Of a stretch of DNA of 64,000 nt, positions 23,490 to 35,708 are shown piece by piece (positions within the stretch are counted from its first letter, which is position 1; every line of letters starts with the position of its first letter). This stretch comes from Zonotrichia leucophrys gambelii (lineage: Eukaryota > Chordata > Aves > Passeriformes > Passerellidae). The translations under genes and the position numbers were made by a program. The notes beneath the pieces are model-generated. The model was not told where the DNA came from. It searched no databases and saw nothing but the letters and a program-made list of their open reading frames with translations. The stretch is taken from NCBI RefSeq assembly GCF_028769735.1, contig NC_088171.1:76959216-77023215 (forward strand), given 5' to 3'.

Positions 23490-23955
23490 ATTAGAGAATG
23501 TCCAATAGAGAGCAACAAGGATGCTGGAAGGCCTTGAGGGGAAGGCCTATGAGGGGTGGTTGAGGTCACTTGTTCTGTTCAACCTGGAAAAGAGGAGACT
23601 GAGGGGGGACCTCATTGCAGTCTGCAATTTTCTTTTGAGGGGAAGATGAAGAGAAGTCTTCACTCCAGTGACCAGTGATAGTACCTGAGGGAATGGCCTG
23701 AACTTGTGTCAGGGGAGGTTCAGGTTGGATATTAGCAGAGATTTCTTCACCCCAGAGGGTGTTTGGGCACTGGAACAGGCTGCCCAGGGAAGTGGTCACA
23801 GCACCACCCCTGACAGAGCTCAAGAAGCATTTGGACAATTCTCTCAGGCACATGGTGTCACTCTTGGGGCTGCTGCTGTGCAAGGCCGGGAGTTGGACTT
23901 GAATGGGGGCTCCTCCCAACCCAGCTTACTCTGTCATTCTGTGATATATGATTCT
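23490..23955 (+). mobile_element. CR1 LINE 3' fragment (plus strand)
   Basis: The right edge shows the CR1 3' end: GTTGGACTTGAATGGGGGC, CTCCTCCCAACCC, then TCATTCTGTGATATATGATTCT. The plus-strand frame at about 23704-23870 preserves an ORF2 C-terminal tail of the type FRLDISRDFFTPEGVW with an AFGQF-type ending. Upstream, AACCTGGAAAAGAGGAGACT near 23581-23600 is the CR1 'gaaaagaggaggct' region. The copy is 5'-truncated near 23490 and inactive. The tail differs from that at 10.2 and 12.9 kb, so a different CR1 subfamily is likely. Confidence 0.88.
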
Positions 23956-25610
23956 AAATATATGTAAAAGGAAAGGGATTTGAGGTATACATGTATAAGA
24001 ACTAGAGAAGATTTTGGGTACAATATGAAGACAAACTGTGTGAGTGATTAATATTCAGTGAGGGCAATGAAAATTTAATTCAACTAATTTAGGTAACAGA
24101 GCATCTCATTTTCTTTTACACTCAGAGTATAAATGCTATTTTCATCTATATGGTGGTTCATATCAGCTAATTCCTGCATAACTACAGTTGCTGACAGTGA
24201 GTAAAACATTGTCTTTGCTCTTACAAGAACTCTTTGAAGCCCGCAGAGCGACACTGGCACAGATTGTTAGTAATAATTGAAATTACTTTTCTGAAAATAA
24301 CTTATCTCTTCCTAACACACCTTATATTTCTGTCTGCTGTAATTTTCAGTCGTGTGTCCCTTTCTGAATGTATAAAGAAAGCCATAGTGAATAAGTATAG
24401 AGTGCAGGATTCATTAAAGATTGTTTGAACACTCTGCAGAGGATGTGCTGGGAAAAACACACAGAATGAATATTGATTTGCAATGTGTGTTGGGAGTGGG
24501 AAAATAATGCATTTCAGAAGAAGCTTACTTTTGATTATTTAAAACATTCCCTCTGTCTTTACTGACAAAAAATCTGTTTGAGCTATGTATTCCTGCAGGA
24601 ATAGGAAGAATACTCTATATTTTTAAACAATTGTTAGAAATGGATTAGCGGGAATCTGTGTGCTTCTTAAAGCATGATAACTCTATTGACTTTTCAGCTA
24701 GAGGAAGCAGATTTATAGGGTTTTTGGGAGAGTTGTTTTGTTTGGTTTTTAAGTGAGGTTAAAAATGGAATGTTCTTGTTAGAATGTATAATCAAGAGAA
24801 GAGGAATTACAGCAGTTAAAAAAATAGGGGAGCAAAGTAAGTGAATAAGATACAAAGTCAGCTCCTGTAGTTTTTGTGTTTCTAAGGAATATCTGCCTCT
24901 TTTGATCTTACTTCCTCTAATGCCATGAGAAACATTAAAAAAAAATCACATAAGGATAAAATTTAATTTATTACTCCAAATTTAAGTCACGATATTTTTC
25001 ATGCCATCTTTGTTCTTTCATGTTTTTTCTGGCCTTGTGAGTCTTTGTGTTCCAGGCAGAGTTTAACAGAATTTCAGGCAAAGAAGGGCCTCTGTTTTCC
25101 CTCCTAGCACTGATCCTGGCTCGGTCTTTTGGACAATCAGGAAGAGTCCAATGAGAGGAATGGAAGTGAGCTAGGTTGCTCTACCTGCCTGCTATTGAAA
25201 GAGAGCTATTCATTTCCACCAACTTATCATCATGGACTTTTTTTCAATGTTTATTCCTTTGGAAGGAGTACTTAGCTCAAGACATCATTGTAAAATTTTA
25301 TTATTTCCTCAGGCTCTTCAAACAATTTTTACATAACTAGATGATACAGATGATTTGCACAGTACTGATTAATGGGAGACAGCTGACTATTTGCAGATTT
25401 TGTTTGTTATTAATTATGCACAGTCTTTATGATTAGATAATTATTTCAAACAAATTAAGTATCCCTTGATGGACTCCTAAGTTATATCTAGTTATGATAA
25501 TTGCTGAAAATATTCTTGTGAGATTGTTACAGCTCACTGTGATATGTGCTTAGCCTTGTCTAAACATTGTGACAAGAAAATAAGTAATCCTTAGTAATAT
25601 AAATATACAT
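23956..25610. other. AT-rich spacer, no gene recognised
   Basis: No gene or repeat was recognised. An acceptor-like pyrimidine tract (TAATTTTCAG near 24340-24349) precedes a 26-codon open stretch, but no donor follows. Confidence 0.5.
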
Positions 25611-26155
25611 AAGTTCCAGTTTAGGACAAATTTGGGAGGAAACCTCTAAAGGGGTCCCAGTTGGTTCAGGAAAAATATTTCCTTGGTGAAAAAGTGGAGA
25701 AAACCTGTTTATTTAACAAGCAAAGTATTCACAAGAATAAAAAATTAATTGCATTAAACAATAAAACCTCTTGCTCTTTTGCAGAGATGGTACCCTCAGA
25801 AAGTCCTTTAATTGGGGTGTAGCTCGGCTCACCCAATCTCTTATCAGTCCCTACTGCGCTGAAAAATGCCATGTCCCAGGCCCCAGTGGGCCACAGCCGT
25901 GAGCTCACTGTGATTTTTTGGGTTTTGGTGCAGAACAGGACTGATCAGTTCCAAGAAAAAAGAAAAGCCGCAGTCCAGGGAACTTTTCTGCCTCATCTAG
26001 CTGAAAAAAATAACTAAAAACGAAGGAGAGCTCTCTCCTGCTGTTCATGCTGCAGGCAACACAGACTGTGAGAAGGAAAGCTAAAGATCTTATTTTTATG
26101 TTTTTGAATACAGCTGACAATCCACTGCTTCTCCTTCTCTCTCCCTTCACTCTCA
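25611..26155 (-). mobile_element. LTR-like element resembling a passerine endogenous retrovirus
   Basis: On the minus strand the block ends with CCTCCCAAATTTGTCCTAAA at the left (about 25619-25638) and carries an AATAAA signal (plus 25708-25713) about 100 bases before that end, the layout of an LTR R-U5 region. Its right part is GC-richer than the flanks. It includes a minus-strand open frame at 25905-26150 with a hydrophobic leucine/valine stretch (LAFLLTVCVACS), which could be a signal-peptide-like remnant or chance. The wording strongly resembles a songbird LTR I remember but cannot name with certainty. No target duplication was found, and the right boundary could lie beyond 26155. Confidence 0.6.
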
Positions 26156-27016
26156 GATCTAGTTTTAAAGATGCAAAACTTATTTCTGGGCTAAACAGAT
26201 GAACGAGGATTCAATTCAGCATCATAAAGTCACCTCAGGACAACATATTAAAGATATTATGCTTCCAAAAGATAAATTGGTACCATCCAACATCTAGATA
26301 CTGGATGAAGATTTGAAGAAATAATCTAACTTTTCTCTGTGGACAATAATTGCAACATATATCTAATGAAATCACTTTTCTGGTTTAGAATAAGAAGCAA
26401 TCTGGTTCTTGAAAAGTTATGGGACAGAGGAAAAATGGATAGAAGTTCCAGAATTATTTGATTATGTTTGTACCCTTTTATTAAGAGACCTCATGGAAAA
26501 TATTTTTTAAATGAGATGAGATTTACTGAGTGAGACTCACTCCAGGCTGCATGCCAAGCCTATGTGTATGAACAGTTCCTAAGCAGAGTCTTCTTGTGAA
26601 ACTCATTGGATATATAATTTTCTTTAGAGCCCTGTTTCTCTGCGGAGACTGCCTTTTGAACACAACATTAAGGCTGTGACCTAATTTCAAACATATTTTC
26701 ATTAGCCTTCTATATTTGGTTTCTCCCAAATGCATGTTAAAATGCTTTTTTTTCTCTGTGTTTTCAGTAGTATGCTTTAAGAGATGCTGTATGATATTGA
26801 GCATTAGGCAGTGGAGAATTTCAGCCTGAAGGGGAAGGGAGAACCCAAGACTTGTAGATATCAATAGCCAAAAAGCAATGGCAAAAGTCAGAGAGTCTAC
26901 AAATACTTTAAAAGTTTTATTAATACATTATACACACAACATGGAAATTTGTATAAACCAGTCCCTTTTCTTATAGTATCAACCCAAAGCAGTGGAATCT
27001 TAAAAAGGAGTATGGT
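26156..27016. other. Spacer before the satellite, no gene recognised
   Basis: AT-rich sequence with a single unremarkable 113-codon minus-strand frame at 26523-26864. That frame has no recognisable domain and ends in low-information sequence. No splice or promoter signals were convincing. Confidence 0.45.
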
Positions 27017-29151
27017 GAAAGAAAGAGAAAAGGGAGGGAGGGAGGGAGGGAGGGAGGGGAGGGGAGGGGGGGGGAGGGAGAGGGGAGGGGGGGGAGGGGA
27101 GGGGAGGGGAGGGGAGGGGAGGGGAGGGGAGGGGAGGGAGGGGGAGGGGAGGAGGGAGGAAGGAAGGAAGGAAGGAAGGAAGGAAGGAAGGAAGGAAGGA
27201 AGGAAGGAAGGAGAGGAAGGAAGGAAGGAAGGAAGGAAGAAGGAAGGAAGGAAGGAAGGAAGGAAGGAAGGAAGGAAGGAAGGAAGGAAGGAAGGAAGGA
27301 AGGAAGGAAGGAAGGAAGGAAGGAAGGAAGGAAGGAAGGAAGGAAGGAAGGAAGTGGAAGGAAGGAAGGAAGGGGAAGAAGGAAGGAAGGAAGGAAGGAA
27401 GGAAGTGGCGGAAGGAAGGAAGGAAGTGGGAAGTGGAAGGAAGGAAGTGGCGAAGGAAGGAAGGAAGGAAGTGGCGGAAGAAGGTGGCGAGGAAGGAAGG
27501 AAGTGGCGGAAGGAAGTGGCGGAAGGAAGTGGCGGAAGGAAGTGAAGGAAGGAAGGAAGGCGAAGGAAGTGGAAGGGAAGGAAGGAAGGAAGCGGAAGGA
27601 AGTGGGAAGGAAGTGGAAGGAAGGAAGGAAGGAAGGCGAAGAAGGAAGTGGCGGAAGGAGAAGGAAGTGCGGAAGGAAGGAAGTGGCAGGAAGGAAGTGC
27701 GGGAAGGAAGTGGCGGAAGGAAGAGTGGAGGAAGGAAGTGGCGGAAAGGAAGGAAAGTGGCGGAAGGAAGGAAGGAAGTGGCGAAGGAAGGAAGGAATGG
27801 CGGAAGGAAGGAAGGAAGTGGCGGAAGGAAGGAAGGAAGGAAGTGGCGAAGGAAGGAAGGAAGTGGCGGAGAAAAAAAGGAAGTGGCGGAAGGAAGGAAG
27901 GAAGTGGCGGAAGGGAAGGAAGGAAGGAAGGAAGTGGCGGAAGGAAGTGGGGGAAGGAAGTGGCGGAAGGAAGGAAGGAAGGAAGTGGCGGAAGGAAGGA
28001 AGGGAAATGGGGGAAGGAAGAAGGAAGGAAGGAAGGAAGGAAGGAAGGAAGGAAGGAAGAAGTGCGGAAGGAAGGAAGGAAGGGAAGGAAGGGAAGGAAG
28101 GAAGGAAGGAAGGAAGGAAGGAAGGAAGGAAGGAAGGAAGGAGGAAGGAAGGAAGGAAGGAAGGAAGGAAGGAAGAGAAGGAAGGAAGGAAGGAAGGAAG
28201 GAAGGAAGGAAGGAAGAAGGAAGGAAGGAGAAGGAAGGAAGAAGTGGGGAGAGGAAGGAAAGGAAGGAAGGAAGTGGGGAAGGAAGGAGGGAAGGAAGGA
28301 AGGAAGGAAGGAAGGAAGGAAGTGAAGGAAGGAAGGAAGTGGCGGAAAGAAGGAAGGAAGGAAGGAAGGAAGGGAAGGGGAAGGAAGGAGAAGGAAGGGG
28401 AAGGAAGGAAGTGGAAGGAAGGAAGGAAGGGGAAGGAAGGAAGGAAGAGGAGGAAGGAAGGAAGTGGCGGAAGGAAGGAAGTGGCGGAAGGAGGAAGTGG
28501 GAAGGAAGGAAGAATGGCGGAAGGAAGGAAGGAAGGGCGGAAGGAAGGAAGGAAGTGCGGAAGGAAGGAAGGAAGGAAGGAAGGAAGGAAGGAAGAAGAA
28601 GGAAGGAAGGAAGGAAGGAAGGAAGGAAGGAAGGGAAGGAAGGAAGGAGAGGAAGGAAGGAAGGAAGGAAGGAAGGAAGGAAGGAAGGCAAGGAAGGAAG
28701 GAAGGAAGGAAGGGAAGGAAGGAAGGGAAGGAAGTGCAGGAAGGAAGGAAGTGGCGGAAGGAAGGAGAAGGGGAAGGAAGTGGCGGAAGGAAGTGGCGGA
28801 AGAGGAAGGAAGGAAGTGCGAAGGAAGGAAGGAAGGAAGGAAGGGGAAGGAAGGGGGAAGGAAGTGGCGGAAGGAAGGAAGGAAGGAAGGAAGGAAGTGG
28901 CGAAGGAAGGAAGGAAGGAAGGAAGGAAGTGGCGAAGGAAGGAAGGAATGGGAAGGAAAGTGAAAGGAAGGAAGAAGGAAGGAAGAAGGAGGAAGGAAGG
29001 AAGGAAGGAAGGAAGGAAGAAGGAAGGAAGGAAGGAAGGAAAGGAGAAAGGAAGGAAGGAAGGAAGGAAGGAAGGAAGGAAGGAAGGAAGGAAGGAAGGA
29101 AGGAAGGAAGGAAGGAAGGAAGGAAGGAAGGAAGGAAGGAAGGAAGGAAGA
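27017..29151 (+). repeat. Purine-rich AAGG satellite with 13-bp AAGTGGCGG variant
   Basis: About 2.1 kb of tandem purine-rich repeat. It opens with a G-rich head (AGGG and GGGGA units, about 27031-27150), changes to pure AAGG units to about 27354, then to an interior of AAGG blocks interrupted by AAGTGGCGG and relatives (about 27405-28935). It ends in pure AAGG to 29151. Where the variant is densest (27503, 27516, 27529) it recurs every 13 bases. The first 338 bases (27017-27354) contain no pyrimidine, nor do the last 190 (28962-29151). The long frames, reading proline-serine-phenylalanine-leucine on one strand and glutamate-glycine-arginine-lysine on the other, are by-products of the repeat and not genes. 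Single-base length differences between units could be biological or assembly error. Confidence 0.97.
27031..27155 (+). repeat. G-rich head of the satellite (AGGG / GGGGA units)
   Basis: This sub-block has repeated runs of three to nine G separated by single A residues, unlike the AAGG units that follow. Runs of three or more G at this spacing are the pattern expected of G-quadruplex-forming DNA; whether it folds is inference. The switch to AAGG is abrupt, near 27155. Confidence 0.9.
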
Positions 29152-32100
29152 CTATAGCATTTTGTTTTCCATTTGCATGGTTGCATTTCATTTCATAAAG
29201 TGCTGTGTGGGATAGTGTCATTTTGGAAATGCAGATCTTCCCAAAACCTGTGAGCCCATTCTGACTCCCAGAATCAGAAATTGATTTCAATATTCTGTCA
29301 CAGTATTAACATTAGTAATGCTTTCTTCTTCAGTGCTCTGAGAATAAGTTGCTTGGCTTTTGAATATAAAATGCAATAAGGATTGCATTGTAGGAACAGT
29401 GTTGAAGGCAGTATGTATTCTTAGGCAATGAAAATGTTGTGTCATCAAATCATGGTTGGAGAATCAATTCCCACAACACTATTTTAGCAGGTTTATTCAT
29501 GTTTTTTTCCTAGCCATCACTGCTTTTACAATTTGGTTTTGCCTCAGTTGTGTATTCCTTCATTATCAAAAGGTAATTTAACCTCTTTTTTATTCTTTAC
29601 AAAAAGAGAAGATTCAGTTTTGCCCCCTTAAGTTAATCACAGTTCAACTAATTCACTTCGTTCTCTGTTTTGCCTGGAAGGTATCAAGACAAAAGCCATG
29701 GAAATAGTTTAGAAGATTTGTCATCATCACCCTCTTACAGAATCAAACAGTTTACAGCAAAGAAAAAAAGTAATTTTGTATGTAAGGAAGAAAGGTACAT
29801 GGCTCTCCCATAAGCTCCTTTTTTTACCATATACTCACTGAAACTTCAACTTTCCTCCTTGTAACTTCACTGGTGAATTCAGACCTATTGGTTTGTTAAC
29901 ACTGTAACCAAAATCTTCTCAGGCAGATCCCTGCTCATTTTGTTTTCCATAATTTTATTTTACTCAGCTTAGTCTGAGACCCTGCATTCAAAGGTGTTTG
30001 GGAATCTATTTGCTGGTCTAATTACACAGTATCTAATTATACTGATGTCTAATTACACAGATATGAAGCAGTTCAGAATATCAAATTCATTTATGGAAAC
30101 ACTGGTACTCATACAGTGTTTCTATAAATGAAGAATGTCCCTTATCTCTAGAAGACCGTCCCTTATCTCTAGAACAAAGTTTATTCTCCAATGTTATTTC
30201 CTGCCATAGAATTTTATTTGTGAAAATGTCCTATCATACTGATACTTTCTTATTTATATCTTTTCTCACCATAACTGGTTATTGTTATTCTCTACAGTGC
30301 CATTGCAACAAGACCTCCTGGTAGCAGGACTTTTGGTTCTCATTGCATGTTTTTCCACTTTTCAGAAATTGTTTTCTGAGACATACTTTCTCAGTCTGCT
30401 GAGGCCTTTATGTCAATGGTTTATAAGCAGAAAAAAGAAAAATTATTCTGGTAGAAGGGGAAAGCCTTGGCTTATTATTCCTGTTTCTTGCCATGAATAC
30501 TCTAAGGAAAATTTCCAATTCACTTGTGAATGGGAACAGTGCCCACCTAGCAGATGGCTATGAGTGAAAGCATAGAGAAGACCATGACCACACATTAAAT
30601 ACATTTACTGAGGGCAGACTTCCCAGGCTAAAATTTCATGTATATGCAACTCTTGTGCCAGGGATTGGGAGGATATGCTACTCTTTGTCATTTCCTAAAG
30701 AAGCCTAACTTGGAGATATTACAACATTTTTCTGCATAAAGATCTGCATAAGAAGTCTTCCATGAAGAAAAAGGAAACATTTTATTTTTCATATAGGATT
30801 ACCAACAGTTTTTAAATTTTCTTTGTAAAACTTCACATGAAAATTTTAAATAAAATCAAAGAGAAGTAAATGGTTTTTTTGAACAGAAGATGAATTATTA
30901 AATAAAATTAACACAGCTGTTTATCCCCAAATTATCATAGCATTAATATTAATTAAAAGTGACATGCATTAATTCCCCCCATTTTTAATTTTTTTTTCTG
31001 TTGAAAAGCTATTTTATTATGAGATTCTACAAAGCTATTTGTGTCATTATATTACTGTAGAGGAACTTGCTCACATAGATACAATTGCTGAATGTCACCA
31101 CTGATTTTCTTCTTAAACTTTATTCATCTGTTGCTTCTTATGGGACACACTTATCATTGCCATTTATTTCATAATACTGCTGTGTCTATTGATAAAATCA
31201 ACAAGCAAGTCCAGGGAAATCTCTTCTTGATACTTGTCCTTGAATCACATTTTTTTTTACCAGTACACATGATTGTATGATTCAAAATAAATACAGATAA
31301 TAAATCTACTTATGATCCTGGTCAAGTGAAATAATCAATAGGTAGTCTTAAACAACTTCAGTACAGGAAAATGATGGAAAATGTCTATAATGTTTGAATG
31401 AGTACAGAATATTGCTTTTAGGGTTTAGGGCTTTTTATTTTTTTTTTTAATGAGTAGACCCATTACACTTTAAACTACATGGTAAGTACAGCTAGGATAA
31501 TTAACTGAAATTTAATATCAGGTTATTACTGCAGTCAAGGATACACACCATTTGACTAGCTGCATTATTGAAAACATTATTAAATATTTTTAGTATTAAC
31601 ACACATATCATAGAAATAATTATTTCTCAACAATTTGATTTCTCTTAATCACCTGCTCTGTGTTTCAGAGCTTTTTCAACTTGGCTCATGACAATTTCTA
31701 AATGTATACCTAAATATATTTAATATTGGTTCTCAAAAGATTAGATATTGAAGGCTGCAAGCCTCTGTTTGATAGGTTATTGTCTGAGGAAAAAATGAAA
31801 ATATGATGCTCTTTTATTCCTTTGGGAAGAGGAGGCAGTGTCAGCTACTTATATACTATTATCCATCTTCACTCTTCTTTATGCTGGTGTGAATGTAATC
31901 TTTTGGGGAAATAGGAGTTTCATTGCTTCCTTAAGTCTTATATTCTTGCAAAAGACTCGAGTAATAATACGGACAGTCAAAAAAAGCTTCATACCTGCCT
32001 GGAGATTACTCTATTGTATAAATTATGGTAATCTGTGGGAGGCATTTTTTGAAAACCCCATTCAAATTACAGACAGTTTTATTTTGAATTACTGAAAGAT

Positions 32101-33627
32101 CTGCAAATGTTAGATCAAGCAAAACATTTAATTAAAGCTGGTTTGGGGTCTGTTAAAATGACTCAGCAGAAATTGGTAGACTTCAGAAGTCAGGTACCTG
32201 TCATAAGGTACTACCATCTGAGTAAATATGGCAAATCCTAAAGCTTAGATAACTTAAGCTGCCTTAAGAAATTAATTATTTTCTTTAAGATAGGGTTTTC
32301 CATAACTTTAATTAAGCTTGGATAATAAAAAACATCCTCATTTTGGAATTTTGCAGAAAAGTCCATGGCATCTTGAAGGGTAGGAGGGGTATGACTTCAG
32401 ATATGTAGAAATCCCATTTTAGGCAGGATACAGAACCCCTGACTCAATTTCAAATTTCTTCCCTTCTTCTGCTTGCAATAACTGGTTCCATCCTCCTCTC
32501 CCCTACAGAAAATATTTGTTTTAAAAGGATTTTGCCAATTACTTTTTTTGTTGTTTTTAATCAGTAGCATCTAATTGCATTATGCAATGTGTCTGGACTA
32601 CAAAATAATTATTTCACTTCAAGTAGGACTTCAGCAGTTTAGCAAGCCATGTATACTATTTGTCCAATAAATTAGCTGTATCTTCTTGTTTACTTTATTA
32701 TATTTACTCACAAATCTTTGTCTAGGCAGTGAATTATTGCTGTTTAGATGTTAACTGTGTTCAACATTAATAAAATGAACAATGCTTAGTACAACTAATA
32801 TAGCCTAAAGTAATTTGAATAATTGAATACCACTTTGTCTAGAGCAAACCCTTCATAGCAGCACTTGTTTTTCCAAATGAAAGCAGAGTGAAAACTCCAA
32901 ATGTTATGTTGATAAATGTTTTGTAAAACCTGCTGATCCCATTGCATATGTGTGGATAAGGCACCTCGACACTGATATTCTCTTAGTATTATTTATAGCT
33001 GCAGCAAAAAGCAAATGGTAAGTGCACTCAAGTGCACAGAATGTTAAGTGTATAAGATGGCAGCTTAAAAAGAGATCTATGTACTCAGAGGAGAAATAGC
33101 CTTTAGGGTGTTCACAGCAGGAAGAACCTGAGAGAGCAGATGAAAGCAGGTGTGGAAATGACAAAGTATTCCTTCTTTACACTGAAGATGTTGAGAATTT
33201 AGCTCAAGGGATTGCAGTTTCAATCTACTCATTTTTCAGCTTTCTTTCTTTGATTTTTGCTGTGATTAGAAAAGATTATGATGAAATATTTAGTTTGAAG
33301 AAGATGCAGATTAGGTAACTTGCCATAGTGATCTTGAAGGTCTGATGAAAGTTTCAGAAGAAAATACTCAACAGAGCGGGGAAAAAAGAGAGCCAAATAT
33401 AAACTGGGGGGTAAGGGGAATTCAAACCAGACAGAAACCTAAAGTGTCTCTTAAAATAGCACACTTAAACTAGAACATGACACTTAGATGAAAGGTTAGT
33501 AGACTGTTAAAAGTAGATGGATAAACCCCCATTTGTATAACATGCTTACAGTTATATACAATGACAGGCAATAGCTATCACAATTATTTGCCAAGCTGAA
33601 TGACCCCAACCCGAGTGGGGAACATTA
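29152..33627. other. AT-rich DNA, no gene recognised
   Basis: Unique-looking sequence. Contains a 21-bp tandem duplication at 30137-30178 and a short ATCTAATTA-type repetition at about 30031-30065. Candidate frames (93 codons at 30282, 85 at 31838) carry no recognisable domain. No promoter or exon can be supported. Confidence 0.5.
30137..30178 (+). repeat. 21-bp tandem duplication (two copies)
   Basis: GTCCCTTATCTCTAGAA occurs at 30137 and again at 30158, giving a 21-base period. The last four bases differ between copies (GACC versus CAAA). Confidence 0.9.
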
Positions 33628-34432
33628 GATGCTTGAAGAATGGGCTGTCCAGAGGGGTCTGGACAAGCCTGAGAAGTGGGAAATCTCATAAGGTTGCAGA
33701 AGGCCAAGTACAAGGTGCTGCACCCAGGTCAGGGCAAACTGCACGGCTGATGCAGGCTGGGGATGAGCGGATTGAGAGCAGCCCTGCAGACACAGGCTTG
33801 GAGTGGTTGGTGGGTGAGAAGCTGAACATGAGCTGGCCATGTGCACTCTCAGCCCAGGGAGCCAACAGCATCCTGGGCAGTAGAAAACAGAGTGTGACCA
33901 ACAGGTCTAGGGAGGAGAGTGTTCCTGTCTACTTTGCCCTCATAAAATTCCACATGGACTACTGCATCCAGCTGTGGGGCCCCCAGCAAGAGGAAGATAT
34001 GCACCTGTTGGAGGGGGGCCAGAGGAGGGCCACAAAAATGATCAGAGAGGATGAAGCACCTCTGCTGTGAGGATAGGCTGAGAGATCTGGGTTTGTTCAG
34101 CCTTGAGAAAACTTCAGGCAGACTTTGTTGCAGCCTTTCTGTACCTAAAGGGATCTTATAAGGAAGACAGAGATGAACTTTTAAGCAGAGCTGGATGTGA
34201 ACGAACAAGAGTTAATTGTTTTAAATTAAACAATACTAGATCCAGACTAGATGTAAGGAAGACATTTTTTTATTATGAGGGTGGTGAAGGACGTGAACAG
34301 TGTCCAGAAACATGGTAGATGCTTCATCCGAGGAAACATTCAAGGTCAACCTCATCTAGTTGCAGATGTCCCTGACCATGGCCTAGACAACTTTTAAAGC
34401 CCTCTTTCAGTCCAAACCATTTCATTATTTTA
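33628..34432 (+). mobile_element. CR1 LINE with C-terminal reverse-transcriptase remnant
   Basis: A plus-strand CR1. The right edge, near 34432, shows the decayed 3' terminus (CAGTCCAAACCATTTCATTATTT). Preceding text includes CTAGATGTAAGGAAGACATTTTTT, the usual 'tagatataaggaag' CR1 segment. The left part carries the reverse-transcriptase C-terminal coding region (separate entry). Truncation at the left is near 33628, after the position expected for the catalytic box. Confidence 0.87.
33750..34070 (+). pseudogene. CR1 ORF2 C-terminal remnant (plus strand)
   Basis: The plus-strand frame ending at 34070 reads GEKLNMSWPCALSAQGANSI, then SVTNRSREESVPVYFALIKF, then HMDYCIQLWGPQQEEDMHLL and RRATKMI. 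These match the CR1 block that follows the polymerase palm: 'DNKLNMSQ', '[21 protein letters not shown]', 'WGPQ' and 'RRATKMI'. A stop after about 34070 and a shift of frame show decay. The remaining ORF2 tail lies in another frame at about 34103-34318. The fragment lacks the endonuclease and the catalytic part of the polymerase. Confidence 0.85.
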
Positions 34433-35615
34433 TTTTACGATAAAAGTAATCTGACATACTCAATCAGCTTCTTTAACCATATCACTTTAATCATTATGTG
34501 GCTTAGAAGTTGAACTTTATCTAATCTACCACTTCAGCTGCTTGGATGCGTTATGCTAGTTGTAGTAAATTCCAGCTACTGTCACAAGACTTGCATCAGA
34601 ATTACTTTAGGGGAATAAAGAGAAGAAAACTTCTCAGAATGGTTCTATTCTAAATGTTTAAATGTATTCAAAGTAAACTTAGACCATTTAAGTGATTTTT
34701 TCCAGGGGACATGCAAATATTAGCATGATAGTTGAAATGTCAGTATTTACGGTAGTGTGCCAACAGAAATTCTCCTAGGCATTTTCAGAGATACTTAAAC
34801 ATCATCATATCCCTTGTCTCACCTTAGTCTTAATTTCAAAAAATATGTGTTTAGATAGCATTATGCACATATTTATTTACTAATTTCACAACTAAATGGA
34901 AAAAACACATGCATAAGAGAGATGGTTTTCATGTGAGAGGAAAGATTGATGTTTCTAGTTATGAAAAGAACACTTAAAATTATTTAAATTCTTTTCTTCT
35001 ACTGACTAATGAAAAATTTGTGGGGAATAATCTGATCTTGCATATGCATTATCATTTCAGAGGTGCTAATGCAAACGTGTAATACTGCTTTGTATCTGTT
35101 GTAAAGAAAGAGAAAAATTATTGTCCAATGAATTCATTGTTCTTCCAATAGAGTGTAATAACCACATTATTTGAAGGGTCCCAGAGTCCCATTCGATCTT
35201 CTCATGTGTGTTTACTGTAAATTGGAAATTTTGTTATAGTTGGCATCTCAGATTTCCTATAGTAATCTGTTCAACAGTGGCTAAATCCCATTTCTGTCTG
35301 TTTTCAACCACAGTAACAAATTTAACAATAAACTCTATAGAAAAAGAGCTTGCATTTCCTATGATTTCTCTCAATGTTTCTCTACATCGTACATTGTAAT
35401 ACCACACAGAGAGTAATCACCCACACTGCAGGGATCATGCAACTTATCAGCAGCTGGAGGAGGATATAATTTACTGTAAGGCAAAGAACAAAATTACCTG
35501 ACAATTACTGAGGTTATATCTTTCAAGTACAACAAGAAGAAACGACCATGGTTTGGTTTTGTTTTCATTTGTTTTTTTAATATAATTTTATATAACACAG
35601 AAGAGCAGGCTATGT

Positions 35616-35708
35616 TAAGACTAGGTTGGTAGTGTTAACAGTTAAAATAAATCTTAAGGGTCTTTTTCAACCTTTATTTCAAGAATAAATGATTCTATAA
35701 TTCTAATC
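35616..35708 (+). mobile_element. CR1 3'-terminal scrap (plus strand)
   Basis: The segment reads ATCTTAAGGGTCTTTTTCAA, CCT, a 13-base interruption, then AAATGATTCTATAATTCTAA, closely matching the last 60 bases of a CR1. The interruption and upstream divergence indicate an old copy. Confidence 0.6.

Noticed and set aside
26897..29290. 797-codon minus-strand and several 200-700-codon frames over the satellite
   Set aside because: They are translations of AAGG-type repeats (proline-serine-phenylalanine-leucine or glutamate-glycine-arginine-lysine). They are open on both strands and in several frames at once, with only short unique ends.
31420..31432. Telomere-like GGGTTTAGGG
   Set aside because: Only about one and a half units, with no array; expected by chance.
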